27,817 nt of DNA from Cymbomonas tetramitiformis. Lineage: Eukaryota > Chlorophyta > Pyramimonadophyceae > Pyramimonadales > Pyramimonadaceae. Location of the stretch: NCBI GenBank assembly GCA_001247695.2, contig LGRX02031300.1, positions 1 through 27,817 on the forward strand. Direction: 5' to 3'. Positions 8,134 through 16,831 of this stretch are shown piece after piece (within the stretch, counting starts at the first letter, position 1; each line of letters opens with the position of its first letter). Under the pieces are notes generated by a model that saw only the letters and a program-made list of their open reading frames with translations, did no database searches and had not been told where the DNA came from. A program made the translations under genes and the position numbers.

Positions 8134-11100
8134 TATGATTGTCCTCCACCTGCTCCCTTGTGCGGTCACTCACCACTTCCCTCATGAAGGCATCCGCCGC
8201 GCACGTTCCTTGAGTTTGCGGCTGTTTTGCCCCAGTCCCTTTTGCTGGGGCCTCCATTGTCAGCTCGACTTCGCCCGTGGCATGTTCTGCATGTGGCGTA
8301 TTTTCCCTCATAATGGCCGACCTTATCTTCGGCCCGAATCTGTCCCTACATCTGCTCACTACTTCTGTTGTGTGTAGTGTAACGCATCGACTGGTTTGGA
8401 GTGTGTTTGTGTACACGTACTGTATCCACGTTCCTTTCCTTTCCAACAGCCACTGTTGCCATAGCTCCGCAACATATATCACCCAGACGCCGCAGCTGTA
8501 TGCATCATATTGGTGCTTATCATACATTGGCGTGGCTCTGGCTTCCTGGCACCCCATTGCCACCTTGTTGCTTGTCACCCATTTGCTTATTGCTGTTTGT
8601 AGTTCCTCCGCCATTCCCATGTGTTGTGAGGCAGTTTTCTTTCGTGTCTGCCTTTTCATGCCCATAGAATCATATACATAGGCCTGCAACGTGCAGTTAT
8701 CCCTTGTGACGCAGACTCCTACCATCAGTAGTAGCCAGTGCCCGTTCCCTATTACCGGTATCTGAGTGCCACCCCTTTTGGCGACTTTTTCCTTTACCAT
8801 TTCCATAAATTTATTATCATTCTCATTCAGCAATCTCAGTATTTCTTGTATGGTTGTTGACCCCGGAGGGTTTTCTTCCAGTGTTTCGAGCGCAAGGTCC
8901 ACTTGGTACATATTTAACTTTCCATCCTTCGCGAATATCCCTTGCGTGGTGGAGTTCTTGGGGTACTGCCCTTCCATTTCCTCTTTCGAGCATGTCCCCC
9001 CCCCTATGTGTGAGGGCTGTAGTTCCGCTGCAGCATGCCCACCTATATCCTCCACCCTCACAGCTTTCCTGTCGGGTCCGGTGCCCAAGGCTTTCTCTTG
9101 TGCTACCTCCGGTTTCCCTTTCATTATTTCGGGCTGTGGCATTACTTGTGGGCTTTTTGTCACTGGTTTCTCTTGTTCCTTCCGTTCAGCCAGGGCGCCT
9201 AGTACATCCAGCGTCACCTGCATAGTCATTAGTTGGGCCCCCACCATTCTTGCCATGCTCCGGTCTTCTTTTGTCATTCGGCATATTTCGCTATGCTTTT
9301 GTCCCCACCTACTGTGGTTCCTACCCCTCGTTTCTTGCCTTACTACCTGGTTGCTTCTAACTAGTCGTGGCCTGTCATATTTGGTACGCTGTACCCACCT
9401 GCATGTCTTCCCTTTCATGTGCTCACTCCAGTATCTCCTTCCTCTTTTGTGTGCGTACGCATGCTCCTGCCGGTTCGCCCGTAGGTAGTATGTGAGGTTT
9501 CTCATGAGGTTTGCCCTTTGCTCCCTCTCTTCTGCTGTGGCTGACCACCTAGGGCCTTTTGAGGGCTTTTCCTGTGTTGTTCCTTGGCTTCGGTTGTCCT
9601 CCCCTTTTGGCATTTTTTCATTTCCCTTTCTTGTTTCGGTTGCCTGTCTGGTTATCGTTGTCGCTGCTGTGTTCCTTTTCTGCAAGCATGTCACGCTCAC
9701 CCTATCCGGTGTTTCCTTTCGCATTCCCGTTCCCACCTTTCTGCTAGTCTCCCTGCATGCTGTCACCCGTACCCTTTGCGTTGATTTTTGTGCTGGCGTT
9801 ATTCTTCCGCCACTATTACTTTTTGTCAGGACCGTAGCTGCAACGCAAATTGCAAGTATTGCTTTCATTAGTGTGCCTCGTGAGTTGCCTTCGTGTCCAT
9901 TACTTACCACGCATCTCCTTCGGGTATGTTTTCCTCCCCCCATACTGCCTCCCTTGTTACGCGTTACACGCTCATTTTGTCCCCTCACACCCTTCTTGTT
10001 GCATTTTTGAACTTCGTTTTCCTCAATCCTTATTCGTATATACCCTATGGGTGTCCCCTCAAAGTATTTCCCCTTTTGGGCCATTTGCACAAAACTTCGT
10101 ATTTTTACGTAGAGCTCCTGGAGCAATTCGCTAAATATCCAATGTCGTCCGTTCAAGCTCATTTTCATTTGTTGTTTGCATTTTACCATTTGTAGGCTCT
10201 GTGCGAAATTTTTTCGTCTAATTTTGTTATTATGTGCACCTATACCCCCCTTTTTCTGTAGGTACTGACCCTTTGGGTTAGGGTTTCCCTTCATTTCCCT
10301 GTATATGGCTGTGCAAGCTGTCATAATTGGCCTTTTCCCTTTCAGTGTATCTTGTGGGTTCCTCTTGTTATTGTTGTCCCTATCGTTCCGTCGGTGTGCA
10401 TGTTCTTCTGGCTTAACGCGGTTTTCCTTGTTACGCGTTACACATGTCTGCAGCGTCGTTCCGTTCTTTTTACAGCATATCTGGGCTTCATTCTTCCCCA
10501 TATATCTTTGTGCATAACTCTTGGTTGCCTCCTTAAAATATTGCTCTGCTGGGGTCGTTTTTACAAAACTTCGAATTTTTACGTAGAGCTTCTGGAGCAA
10601 TTCGCTAAATGTCCAAAGTCGTCCGTTCAAGTTCATTTTCATTTCATGTTCGTATTTTGCCATTTGTAGGCCCTGTGTAAAATATTTCCGTCTAATTTTA
10701 CTTTTATGTGCCCCTATTCCCTCCCTTTTCTGTAGGTAAGCCCCTTTTGGGTTAGGGTTTCCCCTTGTTTTCCTCCATATGGCTGTACGGGTTGTTGCAG
10801 TTCGCCTATTTCCATTCAATATATCCTGTGGGTTCTTCCTGTTGTTACTATCCCCGTCGTCTCGCCAGTGTGCATGTTCCCCCGACCCCGCATTCTTCTT
10901 CCTGTTACGCGTTACATTTGCCTGCAGCATCATCCCGTCCTTACTGCCATATATCTGGACCTCATTCTTCTCAATATGTCTTTGTGTTTGACCCTCAGTT
11001 GTCTCCTTGAAATATTGCTCTGTCAGAGCTGTTTTTACAAAACTTCGTATTTTAACGTAGAGCTCCTGGAGCAATTCGCTAAATGCCGTAATTTGCCGGT

Positions 11101-14100
11101 TACTCCTGAAAGTGTGAATATTGTCTGCCATTTTGCAATAAAGTCCCCATAGTAACTTTCCTGTCAGGCTAACCATTGCCTTCACCCTCTGGGGCTGGTT
11201 TGTGCTTATTTTCCTTAGGGTAGGCTTAGGGTTCCCCTCTTGTCCTAGTGGGAGTTCCTGAATGTGTTCTCTGCTGCTTACCTCCCTTGTGCATGGGGAA
11301 CTGGCCTCGGGTGACCTGCTTGTTGCTTTAATTCTGTTTACTACCTCATAGTGTATTTTATTGCAACTGCAGCTACTTAATGTCATTGTATGTTTTATGT
11401 TATTTTTTGCAGCTCTTGTGCCAGGTGTGCCCGCCCTTTCCCTATATTGTATTGAGTTTGATGCTGCTACCGTGTCAACAGTGTGGTGGCAGTTGGTGCC
11501 TATATTACTGCTAACCCTCCCACACTTGTGTCTAGTCGTGGGCTTTGCAGCCTGGGTTCCGATCAGCACTGTGCAGGAGTACAGGCACGATGTACTATTA
11601 CCAGCAGCAGGTTTGGATTTAGCAGAGTTACTTTTTACTTCAGGTATTTGTTTAACCAGGATTTTCTGGTATACAGGGCTTTTCCTAGCTTCAAAACTGT
11701 AAGGGCCTATACAGGATGTGGCCTCTGCCAGGCTGCTTCTGTCAGCCCCTAGAGCGTTGGCTTCGGCTGGAGCGAGGCTCTGCCAGCTGTTCCAGCTGTT
11801 CCAGCTGTTCCAGCTTTTTCCTTTCGTCTGCCTTGGCCTGTGATGCATACAGGAACCCAACCAGTACTTATTCAGCTGATTTCCCTTCCTCTTGTGCTGT
11901 GTTCGGACTGGTTCAGTGATGCAAGTGGTGGGGTTCCACCTTTCGTCTTGTGCCTGTTTTCGGAGCCGATGCCCAAGTTTTTTAGTCAGATTGTGTGTTC
12001 CTGTGCAGTTACCCTCTACGCCATATGCGAGGGGTCTCTTATCCCGTGAGGATGATTTTTCCCCGAGGGAACTTACCCGTGCTTTTTGCAGACGTCTGAA
12101 CTCCGACAGCGTCTCTTCGTCGATCTCCATACCTCCCTCGCTGTCAGATGGCTCGCTCGCTTCTCGTGGCCGGCGTAGATTTTTCTTAGCCGGCTCGGGG
12201 GTGCGTTGACCTTTCAGCAGCTTGGCCAGTGCGTTGTTGGAGTTGCTGAAGGACTTCAGTATTTCGCTGGAGATCCCGAGATGCTGCTTCTGGAACTCGC
12301 GGTTCTCTTCAGTGAGGTCGATCACGGAGTCCTTCACCTCGTCCACCTTGCTGGAGACCTTGTTCGTGGCCTCAACGTTGTCCGTGAAGCCGCTTTTACA
12401 CGTGCCCTCGAGCTTCTCCACGGCTTTGCGGAGCTCGTTGATCGCCTCGTCACCGGCCCCGCCCTTCGCAACTTTCGCCCACTGGTTGGAGAGCTTGCTC
12501 TCCAGCGCCTGTACGATGTCCTCCGTCTGCTGCGCCCCCGCTGCTGGTGGCGCTGCCCTCCCTCTTCTGCCCTTAAACTTGTCTCCCGTGCGAGAAAAGT
12601 CAGAGTGCTGAAGGAGGTAGGAGCGAGATTTGTTGGGGAGAGAGAGACGGACCGTACGTCTGTCTTGCTTTCCCAGCCACTCATACGCTGCTTCGCTGGC
12701 TAGCCCGGTGAAAAGATTGCCGCTTTTTGTGATTCTTACTCGCATATACGTTTCCGGCTTTGCTGGGTCAGTCCCTGGCCTCACCGTCGTCGCTGGCAGC
12801 GGCTTCAGATGTTCTGCTGCTTCGCCCAAGCCCGCCTGTGTAAACACCTCCTGGATGGCCGCGACTAAGTTCGGGAGGTCCGCGGCCAAGTTGATGGTGC
12901 TCCCCTTATCAACTACGATCACCTCTGTCTCGTCCTCGCCTCTGTTCGTTAGCGATGGTCTGATTCTCTGAACTGTGTATTCCCCGAGACCCGGGAAGGC
13001 CAGCACCTTCGACTCTATGTTGTCAGCGGCCTCCTCCGTGACCGCCACCAGCCGTATGCTGTTGGTGTGTTTCTCCATGTACGCGGGCAGTCCCCGCGCC
13101 CCTTTGATTGCCGATTCAACAGAGGGCATACTGCGCAGTTGTTTTTCCAAGTCTTTGGTCGTGTGCCCACGCAGCTCTTCGCTGATTATGTGCAACTGTC
13201 GCTCCGCGTTGCCTGTCCTGGTCTGCCTCGGATGAAATACCCGTACCCTCGGGATGCAAACGTCTGCTGCTTGGAAGTCGTCTGCCCCCAGTGGTACGCA
13301 GTGAAGGGGTAGATGTGCCAGAGATGTCGCCAGCGCGGTGATGGCATATTCACTTTTTTCAAAGGTGAGATGAAACTCTGCTATCTTATCAGCATACCAG
13401 CGTAGCTGGGTTTTGCCGCTGCACAGAACCGGAGCGGTGTCAGGGAGGTCGTGAAAGTGTCGGATCGCCGACTCCAGGTGGCCGATGTACTGCTTCGCTG
13501 CTTTTGGCTCTTCCCGAAAGGGCCCCACCGTCACCTGCGGTCCCTTCTTGTGCATGCCAACTTCATCCTGCTCCTCTGAGGTGAGGTCAGTGCAATTCAC
13601 TACCAGCTGGTAGCGGGTTCTGCCGTGCCCTGCCGGGAGCCCGTAAATAGTTTCCAGTGGGAAACCTCGCTGGTACTTCACGTTCCGCGCGTCCTCGTAG
13701 ACGGTGGCCATGTACTCTGCCACCGCCTCCAGCGCCGTCATATCCGCGTCTGCTGCCCCCGCGGCCTCAATCAGTTTTTTCATATCTTCACCATGTGTGT
13801 CGCAGAGTTCTGGCATGGTCGCTCCGCCTGGGTACCCGTCGGTTCTCTTCGCTGACTGCGCTCTTATTTCCTTGATGAACTCCTCAGTGTTCGCTTGGTC
13901 TGCTGATCCTCTTTCGTGCTCCATGAACCTGCTCGATTTTTCTTCTTGCCCCACTTGCTGGGGACTTCTTTCTCCGAATTTTCGCACATTGCCGGCTTTC
14001 GTGTTGGCCATCTTAGGTTTTTCAGTGGCTGTACGACTTGTGTCTGGCTTGTTTGAGCAGGGGTGTCGGGCACTACATGCAAAGTACGGCGCTACAGATA

Positions 14101-14206
14101 CGGACAGGGGAGTTTCGTGCACTGCAAATACGGGTTGGCGCACCTCATGTCTTACCTGTGTCGCCCCATCGCCATTGTTACCGTTGTCTTGAAGCCCTGC
14201 GAGCAC
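8042..14206 (-). CDS. LINE-type ORF1, 2054 aa, with internal repeats and C-terminal Ulp1/C48-like protease
   Basis: A single uninterrupted 2054-codon frame ends in TGA at 8042-8044. The start is uncertain: ATG at 14206, or an internal ATG at 14011 (MANTKAG) that begins the better-looking coding sequence. Residues about 66-560 are GC-rich and look globular but are unrecognised. About 560-665 is a Lys/Glu/Val-rich predicted coiled coil. About 730-1040 is low-complexity, with a short WNS repeat. Residues 1042 onward hold repeats of 158 aa starting FSELLQ. About 1770-1965 is a Ulp1/C48-like cysteine protease: GNGHW (His 1823), VYDSMG (Asp 1846) and QYDAYSCGVW (Gln six residues before Cys 1905). 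Known: C48 proteases cleave SUMO or related isopeptide bonds and also occur in several plant and animal transposons. No CCHC zinc knuckle is visible. Inferred: ORF1 is the RNA-binding or particle protein, with the protease processing it or acting on host SUMO conjugates. It overlaps ORF2 by 92 nt. A possible splice donor at 12071-12076 leaves room for a different mature structure. Confidence 0.88.
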   Translation of the reverse strand: MLAGLQDNGNNGDGATQVRHEVRQPVFAVHETPLSVSVAPYFACSARHPCSNKPDTSRTATEKPKMANTKAGNVRKFGERSPQQVGQEEKSSRFMEHERGSADQANTEEFIKEIRAQSAKRTDGYPGGATMPELCDTHGEDMKKLIEAAGAADADMTALEAVAEYMATVYEDARNVKYQRGFPLETIYGLPAGHGRTRYQLVVNCTDLTSEEQDEVGMHKKGPQVTVGPFREEPKAAKQYIGHLESAIRHFHDLPDTAPVLCSGKTQLRWYADKIAEFHLTFEKSEYAITALATSLAHLPLHCVPLGADDFQAADVCIPRVRVFHPRQTRTGNAERQLHIISEELRGHTTKDLEKQLRSMPSVESAIKGARGLPAYMEKHTNSIRLVAVTEEAADNIESKVLAFPGLGEYTVQRIRPSLTNRGEDETEVIVVDKGSTINLAADLPNLVAAIQEVFTQAGLGEAAEHLKPLPATTVRPGTDPAKPETYMRVRITKSGNLFTGLASEAAYEWLGKQDRRTVRLSLPNKSRSYLLQHSDFSRTGDKFKGRRGRAAPPAAGAQQTEDIVQALESKLSNQWAKVAKGGAGDEAINELRKAVEKLEGTCKSGFTDNVEATNKVSSKVDEVKDSVIDLTEENREFQKQHLGISSEILKSFSNSNNALAKLLKGQRTPEPAKKNLRRPREASEPSDSEGGMEIDEETLSEFRRLQKARVSSLGEKSSSRDKRPLAYGVEGNCTGTHNLTKKLGHRLRKQAQDERWNPTTCITEPVRTQHKRKGNQLNKYWLGSCMHHRPRQTKGKSWNSWNSWNSWQSLAPAEANALGADRSSLAEATSCIGPYSFEARKSPVYQKILVKQIPEVKSNSAKSKPAAGNSTSCLYSCTVLIGTQAAKPTTRHKCGRVSSNIGTNCHHTVDTVAASNSIQYRERAGTPGTRAAKNNIKHTMTLSSCSCNKIHYEVVNRIKATSRSPEASSPCTREVSSREHIQELPLGQEGNPKPTLRKISTNQPQRVKAMVSLTGKLLWGLYCKMADNIHTFRSNRQITAFSELLQELYVKIRSFVKTALTEQYFKETTEGQTQRHIEKNEVQIYGSKDGMMLQANVTRNRKKNAGSGEHAHWRDDGDSNNRKNPQDILNGNRRTATTRTAIWRKTRGNPNPKGAYLQKREGIGAHKSKIRRKYFTQGLQMAKYEHEMKMNLNGRLWTFSELLQKLYVKIRSFVKTTPAEQYFKEATKSYAQRYMGKNEAQICCKKNGTTLQTCVTRNKENRVKPEEHAHRRNDRDNNNKRNPQDTLKGKRPIMTACTAIYREMKGNPNPKGQYLQKKGGIGAHNNKIRRKNFAQSLQMVKCKQQMKMSLNGRHWIFSELLQELYVKIRSFVQMAQKGKYFEGTPIGYIRIRIEENEVQKCNKKGVRGQNERVTRNKGGSMGGGKHTRRRCVVSNGHEGNSRGTLMKAILAICVAATVLTKSNSGGRITPAQKSTQRVRVTACRETSRKVGTGMRKETPDRVSVTCLQKRNTAATTITRQATETRKGNEKMPKGEDNRSQGTTQEKPSKGPRWSATAEEREQRANLMRNLTYYLRANRQEHAYAHKRGRRYWSEHMKGKTCRWVQRTKYDRPRLVRSNQVVRQETRGRNHSRWGQKHSEICRMTKEDRSMARMVGAQLMTMQVTLDVLGALAERKEQEKPVTKSPQVMPQPEIMKGKPEVAQEKALGTGPDRKAVRVEDIGGHAAAELQPSHIGGGTCSKEEMEGQYPKNSTTQGIFAKDGKLNMYQVDLALETLEENPPGSTTIQEILRLLNENDNKFMEMVKEKVAKRGGTQIPVIGNGHWLLLMVGVCVTRDNCTLQAYVYDSMGMKRQTRKKTASQHMGMAEELQTAISKWVTSNKVAMGCQEARATPMYDKHQYDAYSCGVWVIYVAELWQQWLLERKGTWIQYVYTNTLQTSRCVTLHTTEVVSRCRDRFGPKIRSAIMRENTPHAEHATGEVELTMEAPAKGTGAKQPQTQGTCAADAFMREVVSDRTREQVEDNHNEATRGGHTNNNERSRSTSSATTRNRCPHR
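9925..11083 (-). repeat. 474-bp (158-codon) tandem repeat inside ORF1, two full copies plus a partial third
   Basis: Three copies are anchored by the codons for FSELLQ(E/K)LYVKIRSFV, whose Phe codons lie at 11081-11083, 10607-10609 and 10133-10135. The spacing is exactly 474 bp both times, so the reading frame is kept. Shared blocks include NPNPKG, a TRNK-like block, GIGAH and LNGR. The copies have diverged at many positions, and the third fades out around 9925. Inferred: an in-frame tandem duplication of a basic, possibly nucleic-acid-binding module. No family is recognised. Confidence 0.9.
11783..11815 (-). repeat. 9-bp microrepeat in ORF1 encoding Trp-Asn-Ser units
   Basis: The plus strand shows CCAGCTGTT repeated about 3.6 times in perfect head-to-tail order. 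In the ORF1 frame this reads as NSW units. It lies in the poorly conserved-looking middle of ORF1 and probably arose by replication slippage. Confidence 0.9.
12071..12076 (-). promoter_or_regulatory. Consensus-like 5' splice donor (GTAAGT) within ORF1
   Basis: On the minus strand the sequence reads GGGTAAGT, where the GC-rich, well-structured N-terminal part of ORF1 gives way to low-complexity sequence. The match to the eukaryotic donor consensus is exact, but the frame stays open across it, so use as a splice site is only a possibility. No acceptor has been assigned. Confidence 0.25.
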
Positions 14207-14341
14207 AGTTAGTAGAAAAATTACATTTTTTAAAAAATCTATTTTAGAGCCCGCGGCCCGGAGAGAGGTGCACGCCTCAGGCGGGTTCGCGAGAAGTGTG
14301 TCCTAAAAAACATGTACCATGGTAGTATTCGTGCCAAGTTT

Positions 14342-14790
14342 CGTGCGTTAGAACGCACGGGAAGCCCTCGGCTGTTTGGCATCTTTGGGTTTGGGTGTCA
14401 CGTTCGAACCCAAACCCAAAGGCAAAGGCATAGGACAGTGTCGTAGATTCTGTCCCGATGCCTTTGCAACCTCGCTTGCTAACTCATATTACAACGAATA
14501 TTCAACATTCAAGCGTTGGATACCCCACGCCAACGGGAAGCGCTCGGCTGATTTGTTATTTGGGTATGCGCACCCAAATGACATAAAAACGCATCTTTGA
14601 AACACGTTAGTTTCAAAGATGCGTGGCCGATGCCTTCGTGCTTATGTGTGTTAATCCATATGAAATATTCCATGGAATAAATGTGAATATCCCGCACAAA
14701 CGGGAAGCGCTCGGCCGTTTTGTAAAATTAGGGTGCACCAAAAATACAAAACGCATCTTTGAAACTCGGAAGTTTCAAAGATGCTTGCCG
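14342..14790. repeat. Array of hairpins in about 170-bp diverged units, upstream of ORF1 (candidate LINE 5' leader)
   Basis: A conserved core, CGGGAAGC(C/G)CTCGGC, occurs three times, at 14358, 14534 and 14701 (steps of 176 and 167 bp). Perfect or near-perfect hairpins surround the cores: 14342-14348 with 14353-14359; 14383-14396 with 14408-14421 (14 bp); 14422-14431 with 14459-14468 (extending imperfectly inwards); 14514-14519 with 14530-14535; 14558-14565 with 14572-14579; 14589-14603 with 14610-14624 (15 bp, loop ACGTTA); and 14753-14766 with 14771-14784 (14 bp, 4-nt loop). Inferred: tandem 5'-leader monomers of the LINE, able to fold in RNA. It could instead be an unrelated structured repeat flanking the element. 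Confidence 0.7.
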
Positions 14791-14824
14791 GTCGCGTGCA
14801 GCGGTAAAAGGCAAGTCAAAGGGT

Positions 14825-15117
14825 TTAGGATATAGAAGAAGTACAGGGGCCTTTTTTCAAGCAGAACACGCCGTGAGTGTCTATTACAACGGCGCCCACC
14901 ATTATCACAAGCGAGACAAACCTTCTTAAAGCTTTTTGGAGGCTTCCTCTTGATGGCACCAGCGGGAACGAGAGCGTTTGACCTGTGTGCACATTATTTG
15001 AACACGAGTCGTGAAAAGGACCACCGGTCATAGCCGGATGACATCAAGAAAAATTATTCTAAATTCAACATGAAAACGGGTTATTCTAAAATCATGGAAA
15101 CTTAATCTAAATTAATT
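14825..15117. other. AT-rich gap with no gene, probable outer boundary zone of the LINE
   Basis: No coding signal is seen. A short repeat TTATTCTAAA occurs at 15054 and 15081, with a weaker TTAATCTAAA at 15102. The LINE 5' end should lie around or before this stretch, but no target-site duplication can be recognised because the 3' end of the element is outside the window. Confidence 0.4.
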
Positions 15118-15811
15118 ATGTTTCCCCGCTCAGCGGGCTGCATTCTAGGGGCGCATTGGAAGTCAACCTTGCCCAGCGACCCGAACACCACCAAGTCATC
15201 AACATGGCTCTACCCACCGCCTCAGAAGACATCTACAGTAACGACACTGAAGTCTTCCAGTCCGGTGTGCATGACCAGGAGGCTGCGTCACGCAGGTCGC
15301 CGCAGGTTCGGGCTCTCACGGAGCACCGCCATCCATGGCGTGAGGATACTCAGGCTGCAGGTACCAGAGACCAGCGTGGAAGCCATCGTGACAGACCTCA
15401 CACGGTCTCGAGCCCTGGACAGGGGCACCGACACTCTCCACGGAGCGGACAGCGCAGGAGGAGGTCAACGAGCCCCAGGGAGAGGACTCGGCATGCTGAA
15501 GTCGCTGCCAGGGAACGCGCGGGCCAGAGAACCGCGCGCGCCTGCCTTCAATGGACGAGATGCAGCGGAGAGGCACGAGGAAATGTGGGAGAACAGGAGA
15601 AGAGAGGCAGCACTGCCGCCTTTTCGGGCGGGCACCGGGTCAGCTGCGACCCGGCGCGCCCGTTACTGGGCAGTAGCCCCGGCCATGCGCCGGGCACACA
15701 GCCTGCAGCGACATGGCGGGCAGGGCACATACATGCAGGTGTACTTCCTCCTCACGGGGGCACTCGTGCGCATGCGGTGGCCAAAACTGCCTCACTTGGC
15801 AGTGGTAATGA
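15118..15811 (+). other. GC-rich stretch with overlapping open frames, none recognised
   Basis: Two plus-strand frames are open here, one from ATG 15118 to a stop at 15844-15846 and one from ATG 15156 to 16025. Both are Arg/Ala/Gly/Ser-rich and match no family I recognise. The second overlaps the integrase frame and is probably spurious. The stretch directly abuts the truncated integrase and lacks the expected upstream integrase core (first catalytic Asp), so it may be scrambled pol sequence or unrelated DNA. Confidence 0.3.
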
Positions 15812-16831
15812 TATGGGCGGCCCTGGAGATCACAAAATACCTATAAGGAAGCTTCCACCATCGCCAGCGCGTTTCGCAATCACGTCCTGTCAGTGTTTGG
15901 GGCACCTGCAGAATGCCTCGTGGATGGGGGTACCGAATTTGAGGGCGACTTCGCCACACTTTGCAGGCAGTGCCTCATTGACCGAAGGGTTACCTCACCA
16001 GGTTCCCCAGAGAGCAATGGCTTGACCGAGCGGGTGGTGCGCGCCATCAGGTTCTGCTTCAAGAAGATGGCCCTCGACAAGGGCCTGGACTTCGAGTGGG
16101 ATGAGTTGCTCTGGTCACTTGTACTCAGCTACAACGCAGCCAAGCAGCAGTCGACTGGAGTTGCACCTTTCACGCTGCTGTTCGCACAGGAGGCTACCGT
16201 TCCACCAGACCTTCGTGCGCGACCGGAGCTGGACTTTGAGAAACAGGACGAGCGAACCCTGGCTGAGGACTTGCTGCAGCGAGCGACTATCGTGAAGAAG
16301 CTCATGGTGCACGCAGGATGTAACCTGGAGATAGCTCAACACCGTGATACCCTTTTGTACGAGCACAGGAGGAGTGGCAGCTACGATCTGAAGCCGCATC
16401 AGTTCAAGGCGGGCGACTTCGTGTATATACGACAACAACCACGCTCTGGCATGGAGGTGGCCACCAAACCAGCCATTCTGAAGCTGGTCAAGGTGCAGAA
16501 GGACGGGGTGGTGGTGCTGGAAGACAGCACTAAGCTTCGAGAAAAGAGCACGGTGCAAAGCATTGCACCATGCCACTTGCAGGTGAAGGATCAATACGAC
16601 TGCAGCGCAGCCATTCCCAGCAAACATCTTGCGTGCGAGAAGTGCATGAGGACGGATGGCGAGGCGTCTATGCTGTTATGTGACACGTGTAATCGTGGTT
16701 ATCACACTTGGTGTCTGGAGCCGGCGCTGGACAAAGTTCCCGAAGGAGACTGGCAATGTTCCAAGTGCCTGGGGACAGCAGTTGTGCCAGGGGCACTACG
16801 ACATATACTCGGAATGATGTTTTTTTATTGA
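15812..16831 (+). CDS. 5'-truncated Ty3/gypsy-like integrase with C-terminal PHD finger
   Basis: The frame is open from 15812 (after a TGA at 15809) and its first ATG is at 15893. Homology begins at about 15842 (YKEAS), upstream of that ATG, which marks a truncated element rather than a natural start. Seen: CLVDGGTEF supplies the second catalytic Asp (15923-15925) and NGLTERVVR supplies the catalytic Glu 35 residues later, the normal D35E spacing. Then come LSYNAAKQQSTGVAPF and the FKAGDFVYI C-terminal module. Residues about 248-292 (16634-16768) form a complete C4-H-C3 PHD finger: CEKC, LLCDTC, YHTWC, CSKC. Known: PHD fingers read histone H3 tails, and integrase-PHD fusions occur in algal LTR elements as far as I recall. 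Inferred: the PHD finger steers integration to marked chromatin. The first catalytic Asp is absent, so this copy cannot be active. Confidence 0.85.
   Translation, partial: YGRPWRSQNTYKEASTIASAFRNHVLSVFGAPAECLVDGGTEFEGDFATLCRQCLIDRRVTSPGSPESNGLTERVVRAIRFCFKKMALDKGLDFEWDELLWSLVLSYNAAKQQSTGVAPFTLLFAQEATVPPDLRARPELDFEKQDERTLAEDLLQRATIVKKLMVHAGCNLEIAQHRDTLLYEHRRSGSYDLKPHQFKAGDFVYIRQQPRSGMEVATKPAILKLVKVQKDGVVVLEDSTKLREKSTVQSIAPCHLQVKDQYDCSAAIPSKHLACEKCMRTDGEASMLLCDTCNRGYHTWCLEPALDKVPEGDWQCSKCLGTAVVPGALRHILGMMFFY

Noticed and set aside
12206..12703. Plus-strand open frames over the ORF1 N-terminus (12206-12703, 13704-14192)
   Set aside because: They are antisense shadows of GC-rich coding sequence, with no recognisable domain.
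15156..16025. Plus-strand 289-codon frame overlapping the integrase
   Set aside because: It overlaps the conserved integrase in a different frame, and its composition (Arg, Ser, His, Gly) is that of GC-rich out-of-frame sequence.
16115..16627. Minus-strand 170-codon frame
   Set aside because: It is exactly antisense to the integrase and carries no domain.
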